Source: Cycas panzhihuaensis
Lineage: Eukaryota > Cycadophyta
Direction: 5' to 3'
Assembly: GCA_023213395.1 (NCBI GenBank)
Contig: CM041465.1
Coordinates: 210,311,741 to 210,375,740 of the forward strand
Length of the DNA stretch: 64,000 nt
Every line of letters starts with the position of its first letter. Position 1 is the stretch's first letter. Below, one piece after another: positions 21,309 to 31,089 of the stretch. The position numbers and the translations under genes are program-made. The notes beneath the pieces were generated by a model. The model had not been told where the DNA came from. It saw only the letters and a list, made by a program, of their open reading frames with translations, and did no database searches.

Positions 21309-22240
21309 ATTGTATTTCCCATTGCAACGGAAACAAGTTCCATTTCTAATGTGTTCAACCCTTAATAACTGCTCCTCCTTTTTTCAGCCATATGAGCCCT
21401 TGCTTTAGTTCCAGATTGTGTCCAATTTGGTACAAACAGTTGGCTGGGCTATTTCGGAAAATCGGCTTGGCGAATAAAGCTTTGCCTATTCTCTCTAAAT
21501 TCTACCTTAATATTCCTTGTGTGGCGAAAGGCATCACTAAGAAAGCTTACATCTCAAGTCTTCAAGCGGTACCTGATATTCCCTTTAAGCCTTACAATGT
21601 AGACCTCTACTAATTGCAATTCGTTGATATTAGCTTCAACCAAGCTGTGCAACACTTGAAAATGTTTCGAATAAGCTTGCACTGTTCCAATCTGTTGTAG
21701 CCTAATGAGTTGGGCAAAAAAAATTGTTTCTGCCATGCCTTCGTATTCAATTAATGCCCTTTTCAGGAAAATCCAAGTGTAATGGACTATCCCTTCGTAG
21801 AATCTTTGCCACCAATGGTAATATTGTAAAGCTTTTCCATAAAGATGCAAAGCAGATACCACCAGTTTCTCTTTGTTGGTCAAGGAAACCATCTTGAAGC
21901 ATACTTTCATTTGTAAAATCCAACTGAGTATGTCCTTGGATTTCTCTAGGTCGAATTTTTCCAATAGGAATTTAGTCCCCTTGAGGCCTGGACCTACTTG
22001 ATCATCTACATTGTTCACTTCTTCCTCGATCTCCTCCTCTTCTTTTAAGTGTTTTTGAGGGCCAAAATCATTTTGTCGGGTAGAAAGAATATTTGATATC
22101 TTTTCAATATCTACTTTTAAATCTTTGAACTAGTTTTGAAGTAGGGCTACATTTCTGTTAACCTAATCCACCTATCTAGACACCTCTGCAACTGATTCAG
22201 AGGTCTGAAGCACGATTTTGCTAGAGGTAGTGGTCTTTTT
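21300..22240 (-). pseudogene. Gyp-C gag
   Basis: The capsid-like domain spans 22018-21554: FLLEKFDLEKSKDILSWILQ, SALHLYGKALQYYHWW and FFAQLIRLQQIGTVQAYSKH, matching Gyp-B gag. A zinc-finger-like CFRCNGKYNMDHKC lies at about 21340-21300. A start in the 22240 region is likely but damaged. Confidence 0.85.
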
Positions 22241-22320
22241 CATCTTAATTCCATTATGAGGGAAAAAAAAATTTACCCCCTTTCTGAGTAGAAACTTCTC
22301 CAAATCCAACGTTAAATGGA

Positions 22321-22332
22321 CCTCTAATACCA
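22321..22332 (-). promoter_or_regulatory. Gyp-C primer-binding site
   Basis: The minus strand reads TGGTATTAGAGG, a degenerate tRNA-iMet type site just inside the 5' LTR. Confidence 0.75.
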
Positions 22333-22335
22333 CTT

Positions 22336-22814
22336 ATAGTGATAATTATGGATGAGCTAAAAATTAGTACACAATTCTTTGAAAAATACTTATGCAAAAC
22401 CAAAATATCAACCTTCGAAGCACAACTTGCAACTGCAAATAAGTTAAAAATAGCAGTCCAGGATTGGATAATGATAAAGCTAAATATCATATAATTGACG
22501 AGCATTATATACACAATGATGCTCAAAACAATCAAGTGTTGAAGCTGAAATAGGATCCCTCTTCGAGGTGAGGTGCCCTCCAAAAAGTGCAGCCCAAGAG
22601 CCGAAAATTTATAGCAAGGAGAATAATTTGGATGATGATCCAAAAGGTGCCCAACATCCTGCTTAAATAGTCCTTCAACTAGCCCTTAAATTGGCTGGCC
22701 AGGATACCTTATGAAGTCGGGCACAACAACTCAGAGAAACTTTAGCAGAACATATTTATATCCAAGTTAGTTTTCCAAACACGTTGGAAGTTGGCCAAAC
22801 TAGGGCTTGCTACA
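22336..22814 (-). repeat. Gyp-C 5' LTR
   Basis: About 480 bp. The outer end is GGGCTTGCTACA, the reverse of a TGTAGC start like those of Gyp-B and Gyp-E. The inner end, at the PBS, is degenerate (ATA for ACA). No paired LTR is in the window, so ends are set by PBS position and family resemblance. Confidence 0.68.
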
Positions 22815-23156
22815 GTAAGTCGGCCTCCTAATAAAGGCTAATGAGAAATAGAATAATCATCCATGATCTTTGTAATAAATGTGCAATCAATGTAATATTA
22901 AATGTACTTTATATATTCCACTTTAGTTAGTTGGTCTATTGAACTGAGTCCGTCAATCAGTTAGTTGGTAGGTTAAGTAGGACAAATTGTTGAGTGGTTA
23001 CAAGGCCCTCAACATAAATTGAGAGGCACATCATTGTACAAAGACATGACTTGGTAAGGTGATTGTGACTCGTTTTCACTTCCATTCCCTCTTCAACAAT
23101 CCCAAATTGTCAGGTAATGTTCTCTGAAGATTTTAACCCCATAATTACACATCAAA

Positions 23157-23169
23157 TGGTATTAGAGCC
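23157..23169 (+). promoter_or_regulatory. Gyp-H primer-binding site
   Basis: TGGTATTAGAGCC follows a CA-ending LTR-like sequence by two bases. It is a tRNA-iMet type PBS with one change. Confidence 0.65.
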
Positions 23170-24489
23170 TATGATCAAGCCAGTTGATTGCGAAATCTTG
23201 AGCTCACCATTCACAAACAAAAAAAATTGAAGGAAATCTCCAAAATTTGATGCCCTAATTGCTTGATTCAAACAAGAATAGTTAACCATTCAAATGACAT
23301 TCTAAATTCGAAACTGAGATCTATACACATACACACAAATGGAGATCAAAGCCTATGTAGTATACAGTAGGAGTACATGATGACCTAGTAGTAGCCAAAA
23401 ACACTCATTTTCTTCGAAAAAAGGAAAAAAGAAAATAAGAAGAAAATTGAAGCCCTACACAAAGGAATATCACATTTGAGCATGTGAAGAAGAGCGCCAG
23501 GCATCAACATGAACCATAAAAGATGTGCCCTAACTATTATGGAAGATGCCAGCCACATAGACCACCATGGCAATGGACAAGATGCCAACTACATAGACTA
23601 CCATAGCAGTGGACAGGATCTTAGTCAAAGATGTTGTGAGGCCCAAACAAGCAAGGTTGTGATTGACTATTGCAGAACACACAAAAAGTGAAGATGCCCA
23701 TGATCGAGCATTGCATATTGGAATTTGAAGAAGCCCTCAAATTATGAAGATGCCCACAACAACTAGATTATGACGATGCCCATGACAGATAGGGTCTGAG
23801 ACAAGATCAAAGTCTTTGAAAATCAAATCACAAAACAAATTAGCCATGGAAAATTGACAACAAAGAATTATGTAGATAAACAAAACAAATTTTTGACTTT
23901 TCCTAAGGTTAGGAAAATAATATAGTTTGGCATATTCTTACTTCAAATATAGAATATTCTTTTCATTCGAAACACAAAGGTGCCAAAATCTTGCTAATAA
24001 ATGGGCTAAAATAGACACAAAATATGTCACATCTAAGTTCAAACTTGGGCACACCTTCAGGAGGAAGTCAATTTCTTATTTTTCAAAGCAAAAGAAAAAT
24101 TTTCCACTACTTTTGGAAATTTGTAAAAGGAGATTAATAGAATAGTGATTTAAAAGCATTAAAAAACTCACTTGTAAATTATGAAAACCTACATTTCTTC
24201 TCATTTTAATCAAGTTCTCCAAAAATAGGAAGTCGTAATGGAAAATTTTAATACTTGCCAAGAAGATTCCTAGTAATTAAAAGTTTCTATTTGCAAGGGC
24301 ATCTAAATAAAATATAGTCAAAAACATGTTTTTGACATCAATTCTTAAATTCTTCTTTAGCATAGCATGCCCCACAAAGGAAAACAAGCATCTTCTGGAA
24401 AAGAATGATTGAAGATGCCAAAAAGAGATCAGAGGACTCATCCTTAGGCTTTGCATAGGTAATGGAGAATATGATGTAGAATAAGATGA
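23170..24489. other. Non-coding internal sequence of Gyp-H
   Basis: AT-rich, with scattered stops in all frames. A short imperfect direct repeat occurs at about 23530-23610 (GATGCCA...CACATAGAC, GATGCCAACTACATAGAC), and GATGCCCA phrases recur to 23790. I see no domain, RNA gene or LTR edge. Confidence 0.5.
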
Positions 24490-24900
24490 CAATATTTCAA
24501 CAAATGATGGTCTAGGAAACCCAATAGACCCAACATATTTTACAAGCCCAACAAGCTCAACAAGCCCAGATTCCCATGGTAGCTCCTTGCTCCTTTCTAG
24601 TACTTGTAGTTCAAATTGGGTACTCAGATAACTATCCCAGGTTTCACAGCATAATAAATGTTGAAGCTTTGAATAGTTGGATTCAGAGCATAGAGGTTTA
24701 TTTTAAGCATCAAAGCCTGGCCACTGAAGAGAAGATCACTATGGCAGACATAAACATGTTAGAGCAAGCACTCGTTTGGTGATCGATATATGTCCAAACC
24801 CATTCAACTATCACCACATGGGAAAAAGTAAAGGAAGTTCTTCAAGCTTGATTTTGAACAAAGTGGATCAAGAGGGGACAATGAAAGACAAGCTAAAGAT
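24490..24900 (+). pseudogene. Gyp-H gag fragment
   Basis: A frame contains NSWIQSIEVYFKHQSLATEE and EQALVW, and after a stop a HSTITTWEKVKEVLQA-like block. This fits a Retrotrans_gag domain (sheet of W..A.E.YF, then ALVWW...TWE.FK). Several stops follow. It is a remnant only. Confidence 0.6.
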
Positions 24901-25274
24901 GATTCACACCCACAATAAATTTGAAGCACAGGCACATAAGCACACTAAAATATGGAGGAGAAGGAATTGATCTAATCTCCAAAATAACTCAGATTGAACT
25001 CAACAACATAACATTACACTCATCTCTCAATCTATATATAATACAAGAGACAATGGTCTCAATTTATAGGTGAGAGAGCTCCCCTTAAGGTCATTGCATA
25101 TTTGCAAAGTGTTGATCATGTATGCACTTGTGCAAACTTGCCAAAAGATAGGGAAGGAGGTCATGGACCCTTAAGTTACAACACTAGGAAAAGAGTGTGT
25201 GTGCACTTTTATACATTAAGTATAGAGTGCATAATTAATACATAACTTAATGATAAAACATAAAGGTTCTAACA
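24900..25274 (-). repeat. Cop-K 3' LTR (left end approximate)
   Basis: The inner end at 25274 is TGTTAGAACC on the minus strand, right after the polypurine tract. A TATA-like TATATATAAT lies at about 25033. The left edge is uncertain by roughly 100 bp. Confidence 0.55.
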
Positions 25275-25645
25275 CCCCCTTTTAATGTTTATATTGTTAA
25301 GTCTTACAACAAGGCCATTTCTGAAATGTTCAAAATTTTCTCTACCAAGTGCTTTAGTAAAGATATCCGCCAGCTACTAACTTGTTGGCCTGTAAATGAG
25401 GTAACTCTCACCATTCTGTTCATGCTCCCTAATGAAATGGTGATGGACTTCAACGTACTTGGTTCTAGCATGAAAAACAAGATTCTTAGTCATCATGAGG
25501 ACACTCTGATTATCACAGTATAACCTAGTACGATGTGTCTACTCAAGTCCAAGATCGCTAAAAATCCTCCTAAGCCATATAGTCTCACACAATAAACTAT
25601 TTGTAGCCTTGTATTTTGCTTCTGTGGAGGAGAGAGTTATATTTG
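25275..25645 (-). pseudogene. Cop-K RNase H C-terminal part
   Basis: The minus strand reads TLSSTEAKYKATNSLLCETI, CDNQSVLMMTKNLVFHARTK, VEVHHHFIREH and ADIFTKALGRENF. These are the standard copia RNase H end motifs (SSTEAEY, DNQSA, HARTKHIEV.HHF, D.FTK). At least three stops are present. Confidence 0.88.
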
Positions 25646-25649
25646 GTTG

Positions 25650-26045
25650 TGTTACATGACAACTTGACACTAGGCAACAATGGTTAAGCTAACACTTTAC
25701 TAAGGAGACTTGGTTGGTTAGTGTTAGCCATTAATCTCTATGCACGGGCCACTTATGCCCACCAATAGGAATTGAGTCCTTTTTCCCATCAATTGTATCT
25801 TATGCAAAGGGGTCTCTGTTGCCTATTTAAGGCCCACTTATTGTAAAAGAGGTTGTTGAATCTTATGTTATTTCAGTGGTTGTACTTTGGTACCCCCTTT
25901 GTTGTGATCTTTGTGCTCTCTTAGTGAACTTGTGTCCTCTTTCCTTGTAATTCGCTCTTCAAGTGATAATAAAGTGTTGCCAATTTTGCCCAATATACGT
26001 GTGCTTTTGCTTAAGTTGGAGAATCGTTGGAGTAAGATTGTTCCA
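25650..26045 (+). repeat. Gyp-F 5' LTR
   Basis: About 396 bp from TGTTACATGAC to GATTGTTCCA, with a TATA-like CCTATTTAAGGCC at about 25827 and AATAAAG at about 25969. The PBS follows two bases later. The partner LTR is outside the window. Confidence 0.7.
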
Positions 26046-26047
26046 AG

Positions 26048-26060
26048 TGGTATCAAGGTC
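26048..26060 (+). promoter_or_regulatory. Gyp-F primer-binding site
   Basis: TGGTATCAAGGTC, two bases after the LTR. It fits a modified tRNA-iMet type site (TGGTATCA core). Confidence 0.65.
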
Positions 26061-26215
26061 AGTTTTCAGATCCACAGAAAGTAGCAGTTCAAAGAAAAAA
26101 TATTTCCTAGGTATATCACTATAAACCCTTTATTTTTATCATTTCATTTATGTGCAAGTGATATCTGTTCAAATTTTTTGTTAAGCTGCAAGCTAGCAAC
26201 AAAGTCTCACCTTGT

Positions 26216-26880
26216 CCTACCCCTCTTTCCTAGTGTTTAGGTGGAGACCCAGTGCCAGGGGTCTATAAACATCACGAGGATCTGTCGTTCTGAGCTAAGC
26301 ATGCATGGCCATAAACCTATATGTGATGCGAAACGGTATAACAATGTTATTTGCAAGCTTCAGATAGAACTCGGCTATAGAAGCGAGCATTCACGTACCT
26401 TTGGGTATATCGGAGAACCCCTTTAGGTTCCCTTTCCAACCTAGAATAAGAAACTAGTCAGTTGTTTGTCCCTCTATGGTGCATGAATTAGCGGTTAGCA
26501 CTTGGAAGTTACCCTGCTCAAACACGCCTGCACGATTGTAGACCTTATGGAGACGCACATTCCTCCGTAGGTAGTGCTCTGAGGTATTGCACCAAGCTAC
26601 AGTAATAACAGGGAAGTTTATTGCAGGGCCTACAGAGCCAAACACTCCTTTGTTAGTGTCCAGTAAGCTCCCCTTGGCCATCTCAACCGTTTCCTTAATA
26701 AAAGTATCCATCACAAAAATTACTCACACTACTACATATTTGAAATTAAAATCATCCATTGCGGACACTCTAGTAATTCCTAATATAAGCTTTAAAGCTG
26801 CTACACATATGAAGGCACACAGGATGACCTACAATTACAAGTACCATCAAAGATAACGAAGCATATAAGCACCTCAATCT
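26216..26880 (-). pseudogene. Unidentified decayed reading frame, antisense in the Gyp-F leader
   Basis: One minus-strand frame stays readable from about 26820 to 26216 with only four stops (TGA near 26725, TAG at 26454, TGA near 26390, TAG near 26300). An upstream part is in a shifted frame. The longest open piece, 26714-26454, is 86 codons and includes NFPVITVAWCNTSEHYLRRN and KVYNRAGVFEQGNFQVLTAN. After its stop come GWKGNLKGFSDIPKG and NNIVIPFRITYRFM. I do not recognise the family. It could be a captured host gene, an old virus-derived piece or an element accessory gene. Composition looks coding, unlike the flanks. Confidence 0.5.
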
Positions 26881-27513
26881 AAATCGCAACAAACAACAAT
26901 TGACTACCAATCTACAAAGGCTATAGTTTAACTTTTCTTGTCCAACCCTCAGTTCTGAATTCTACATAAGTCGAGTCCACTCCTCATTTTAATCTACTAG
27001 AAAAAAAGAGTCTGTAGGATCACTTTAGCGAATACTTCTTTGTTTCTAACAAAACCTGCACCAATAAACTCGTTGAAGTGTCCATGACCATAAAATTACC
27101 CTACAAATTCATAGGTCTTATTTCAATCAACACATTGCACTAATTATTTTCCACTAGGGTAAATTTAACCATAAATTTTAAGGCACAATGGCATATAGGC
27201 ACCTTGTGGGCCCGATTACCTAATTTTTACCCTTAAACCTCACCTATACCATTTTGATGAGCTCTTTGCACCCATCCCAATGCTCTATGTGACGTTACTG
27301 TGTACTTTTGGGGTCAATAGGCTATAGACACCTCCCCTCCACCCCCCCTGAAAAAAAAAATCACTTTTTCTCTTTTTCATACCCATCTACGTTACTCCCA
27401 ACTTCTTGATATCCTGTTCTATCTTTCTTTTCCCCCTTCGTCCATACCCTCCTTCTTGCTCATCCCCTTTCTTGAAATCTTGTTCCTCTAGGCACATCAC
27501 AGGATACAACATT
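26881..27513. other. Rest of the Gyp-F leader, non-coding
   Basis: AT- and C-rich with homopolymer runs (for example CCCCTGAAAAAAAAAA at about 27346). It leads to the gag start. No signal is recognised. Confidence 0.5.
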
Positions 27514-27889
27514 CATGGCACCAACACAAACATAACGCATTGAGAACTTGGAACTCCAAGTCCAGGAATTGTTTGGCAATATCAACTCACTCAACAAAGG
27601 GTTCATTAGTTTAGATCAACAAGTCAAGGATTCCAACCTAAAGCAGGACTCCTTCAAATAAAACCAAGACGCAATGGATCGGAAAATGGATAAAATATTT
27701 TAATGGATGTAAGCGAATCCTCACATCACACCCTCAAGTCCGTCCATCTCCAACAACTCAGGACCGCCACCAACATTCACTCCAGAACACACACAAGCTC
27801 ATCATAAAATTACCATACCAACCTTTGATCCATATTTCTATGGGGATTTTACTAGAAGCTAGATCACTAAATAGGAGTCATACTTTGCC
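27514..27889 (+). pseudogene. Gyp-F gag, N-terminal part
   Basis: Starts MAPTQT at 27514 and includes a coiled-coil-like stretch (ENLELQVQELFGNINSLNKG, then FISLDQQVKDSNLKQDSF). Near the end comes ITIPTFDPYFYGDF, the start of a gypsy capsid domain. Stops occur at CAA-like and AAA-like positions. It is interrupted at 27895 by Gyp-E. Confidence 0.75.
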
Positions 27890-27894
27890 TTGAA

Positions 27895-28420
27895 TGTAGC
27901 AGGCCCTTTTTCTCGAAACAACAGATAGTAGAGATAATCATAGGTGTTCATAGCAAAAAACATTCATTTACAAAGTATTTGCAGTAGAAAACAGTAACGT
28001 ACTTAGAAGTTCATAGCAGAATGTCATATATTTATAGCAGTACATCTTCATTAAATATCATTCAACAGTCATATACAATATAACATCCATACATTGATAA
28101 ATAGCACTAGTAAACTATCATAAATTAATAACAAAACCTGGAACAAAAATCCATCAGTTTGCAACCCTCTTCGAGGCGGAAGTGATACTCTAATAGTCAC
28201 GAGGCCCTAATGGCATGAAGCCATTATACCAAGCATAACAAAATTCTCCAAGACAGTTTTCAAAATGAGGAAGGCTTTTCTATTTATAGCCTTCAAAACC
28301 CAACGCCTACTTTTTCCTCCTAAACACTGACTTCAAAATGAAATAAAATAAATGATTCTTTGTTTAATTCTCCTAAAAAACATCTTCCTAATAATATTTC
28401 CTTCTTGTAGGAATGCTACA
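27895..28420 (-). repeat. Gyp-E 3' LTR
   Basis: 526 bp, TGTAGCAGGCCC to GGAATGCTACA, preceded on the minus strand by a polypurine tract (AAGGGGAGGGAAAT at about 28421-28436). It matches 56093-56642 along its length but lacks a short stretch there (about 56603-56631). Confidence 0.92.
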
Positions 28421-30425
28421 ATTTCCCTCCCCTTAAAATTATACTTCGCCCTTAAAGTATTGGGGATTTTCTAGTATAGGCTTGATGAGTTCTTCTAGCT
28501 GCCCCCTGCTAAGTCTTGTATGTCATAATAATCAGATCCAACCTTGCGGCTCTTGTTGGATCTTGCAACTAAATGACTTGAATTTGTTGATTCTTGTTCT
28601 TGGGAGTAGGTACTTGTTGTCTATGGACTTGTATTGGAGTGATCCTAGGACCTATGGGATGCCCCAGATGCCTTGTGTTGATCTTACTTCGTGTTTGCAC
28701 ATTTTGTCCTCGGTTGGAATGGATTATGGCAAGAAAGGTGAGTAAAATAATGAGAACATGGATGGAGATTTTGGGAAAAGAATTGATCATAAAGATCTTG
28801 AAATGATGATTGCTTATTATAAGAAGAAAGGGAAGAAATGGGATTTTGGGTGGTGATAAGCCATAGCTTTGAAGGCATAGGAGGAATAAATGAGGAATGG
28901 GATTTGCCTTGAATGGAGATGAGAATTCATGTGGGTTTTGTTGGACCACAAGGATCCCTTGGGAGGAAAGATGAATGAGGGATTATTTTGTGTTCTAAGG
29001 AAACCCCTCAAGTAATCTGAGTATTAGTCAGGAATAATGTTTGTTGTGAGGCCAACTTCGTCTAGGTATGCCTGGAGGAATCTGTCATCTTCTGGCCAAC
29101 TTCTTTTGGGCACAATTCTAAGGAGATTATCATCTTGTTTGGCCGACCTCTATTTGAGGGATTTTGACCGCTACATATACGGAGTTTGGGCCTTATCCCA
29201 AACCATCTTTGGAGACTTCTTGCGGTTGAATATTTTCGGTCTTCAGGCTGCAATTAGCTTGCCCATTTGGGGGCTGCAGCTTGGAGGGTTCCTCGCCTCG
29301 AAGAGGGAAGCTCACTTCTATGGAAAATATTGGTATTTTGATGTAATTTCGCTCTATTTTGGTATTATTTGATAATAAAGATTATTATTTCCTTCTATGG
29401 ATTCTAGAATTTCTTTTCCTTGTCAATCTTCTGTTGCATAGTATCTAGTTCTTGTCTTTTCAGTGGATTCTTATCTGTATTTTAAGGAAAATTGCTATAA
29501 AGATAGAACTAGATCGCATCAGATTAGCAATAGATGTTCTTTATGAATAAAAGATTTTAATAAGGATTTAGAGATGGTATTCAAACAAAATCAGAAAAAA
29601 CAATATTGTATTGTGGAAATGGATAGGATTAGAAAGGATGAGGTGGGGTTCTGTAGGGGGTAAGCATCATAGTAACTAATGAAATCTGATGAATGGATTG
29701 AAATTTTAGAATGTTCCGATGAGGATGGTCTATACGGGGCAAAGGAATACGTATGTAAAGAGATGAACTAGGATTGCAAGGGGGAATTGGTATTTGTCCT
29801 ACAAAAAAACTAGAGTTAAGGGGATTAAGATTATGGCTAATTATGGGATGGGGAAAGGGGGGGTTTTCTATTGCTATTGAACTTGGGAAAGAGAGAGGAC
29901 AGATAATACTACCGAATGAAATATGTGTATGCAACACAAGATCAATGAGTACCTCATTGTATTCGCATGTGGTCTGTTGAGCTTCTTCTTCATGTTCATC
30001 TTCGTTGATCTCAATTTACCTCTTGTGAAACTCTTCCATCAAGTGATTAGATATCATAAGCGCCTGCTTCAAGTCTTCAGTGCTATTGGGTTGTTTCCTT
30101 TGAACTAGTTTTTGTTTATGTTTCTGCAAGGTCTCGGTGATCTCCTCTTTAATTGTTTACTGTTGATATTGTTCTTCTTCTTCTTTTGTTTTTGTCACTT
30201 CGGCTAGATGCTTTGATACGTTGGTATCCTCACCCTATTCATGCGTCTATGGGTGACGAAGTGTTCCCTTTGCTTGAACTTTATCTCGTTTCTGCTATCT
30301 GAAATCTATTGAGAATGCATATTGAAACCAATACCATTTAGAGAGCAAGAATACTTCTTTTGTTCAATTAATGAGCCAATCATGAGCTCTTTTGTCTCAT
30401 AACATTTCTAAGACTAGCCCATACT
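28421..30425 (-). other. Gyp-E internal region, 3' half, non-coding
   Basis: Homologous to Gyp-E1 6640-7721 read in reverse, for example around 28690-28940 and 29620-29900. There are open frames up to 126 codons (28569-28949) rich in Ile/Pro/His, but they carry no domain and the equivalent E1 frame differs, so I do not call a gene. It contains an LTR-like insertion at 29028-29522. Confidence 0.65.
29028..29522 (+). repeat. LTR-like insertion in Gyp-E (possible solo LTR)
   Basis: About 0.5 kb that is missing from Gyp-E1. It resembles part of the Gyp-B LTR: GGGCTGCAGCTTGG, CCTCGCCTCGAAGAGGG, then a TATTTTGGTATT stretch. ATTAG flanks it at 29023-29027 and 29523-29527, a possible TSD, but the ends are not a clean TG...CA, so the boundaries are tentative. 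Confidence 0.45.
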
Positions 30426-30951
30426 TGTGTGCTTCTGCTTATTTCATTCTTTTATGCATACACCAATAAGTAGGCAGAAGAGAAACGACAATTATCTTAA
30501 TTGGTTCTATCCTATGACAAACTTAAGGAACATACACCAATCCATCAGTTGAGCACAAACCATAATCATTCCATTAATGGCAGGTTACATTTGGTTCTCT
30601 CACAACTAGATGCACACATGAAACAATACACAGAATTTGTATGGATGCAGTACATAGCAAGCTAGATTACAATTGTTACAGGCGCGCGGTGCTTTGCGTT
30701 CCTTTTCAATTACATACACATACACATGCACACCCATCCCAAAGATCCTTTCCTATTTATTTTTCTTCCACAACCATTAATTACTTGCAGGAAACTGCAA
30801 TTCTATGGTTGGTTGCAACTGCACCCAACCCAAGAATGCTTAACTTTCGGTTGCTTTTCTGCTCAAAATGTGACCACTTTTCCTTGTTCAACTATCTGGT
30901 TGAAACCATCTTCCTTTGATCCATCCAGCCAGTAATATCTTATATCACACA
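30426..30951 (-). repeat. Gyp-A 3' LTR
   Basis: 526 bp from TGTGTGCTTCTGC to ATATCACACA. By eye about nine tenths identical to the right copy. It contains GGTTGCAAC like the element's minisatellite, and CTCTCAC (30597-30603), whose complement lies on the element's sense strand. Confidence 0.95.
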
Positions 30952-31089
30952 TCTACCCCATCACTATTCTTACAAGTGCCCTCACTCGTAACCAATTCAA
31001 AATTTTCAAAAAAATTTACAATCTATTCCTATACCCTTAAATTTTTTTGAGAATTACTATTGTTCTTTGATTTTCTCCATCGCTTGGCA

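Larger units (their letters stand above)
8275..22814 (-). mobile_element. Gyp-C: minus-strand Ty3/gypsy, split by D1 and D2
   Basis: The element survives as three blocks: 19698-22814 (5' LTR, PBS, gag, PR, RT), 13971-14110 (RNase H) and 8275-8425 (RNase H continued). Removing D1 and D2, each with a 5-bp TSD, brings the RNase H coding back into register. Protein similarity to the chromovirus Gyp-B is clear throughout PR-RT-RH. The integrase and 3' LTR are not visible and would lie beyond the Gyp-E1 junction, off the left edge. Confidence 0.88.
22815..24900 (+). mobile_element. Gyp-H: degraded plus-strand LTR element, 5' part
   Basis: LTR-like sequence ends in ...AATTACACATCA at 23154, followed by a PBS (TGGTATTAGAGCC, 23157-23169). 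Gag-like remnants appear at 24490-24900. It is cut on the left by Gyp-C and on the right by Cop-K. About 23170-24480 shows no recognisable domain. Confidence 0.55.
24900..25649 (-). mobile_element. Cop-K: 3' end of a minus-strand copia element
   Basis: Contains the end of a copia RNase H, a polypurine tract (minus AAAAGGGGG) and an LTR whose outer sequence resembles the Cop-1 LTR (shared GGAGAAGGAATT.. block). It is interrupted on the right by the Gyp-F LTR at 25650. The left boundary, against Gyp-H, is approximate. Confidence 0.7.

Noticed and set aside
22254-22643. 129-codon minus-strand frame
   Set aside because: Lies across the Gyp-C LTR and PBS, hydrophobic low-complexity, no domain.
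23385-23691. Short frames with repeated DANYID/HHGNGQD-like words
   Set aside because: They come from a short imperfect direct repeat in non-coding Gyp-H sequence.
28569-28949. 126-codon minus-strand frame in Gyp-E
   Set aside because: Hydrophobic/Pro-rich without a motif; the homologous E1 region (7104-7502) is open in a different pattern with a different protein, so no shared coding constraint is visible.
30641-30935. Open frames in both Gyp-A LTRs (also 54339-54623)
   Set aside because: Frames inside LTRs, not conserved between the two copies beyond DNA similarity, and antisense to the element.
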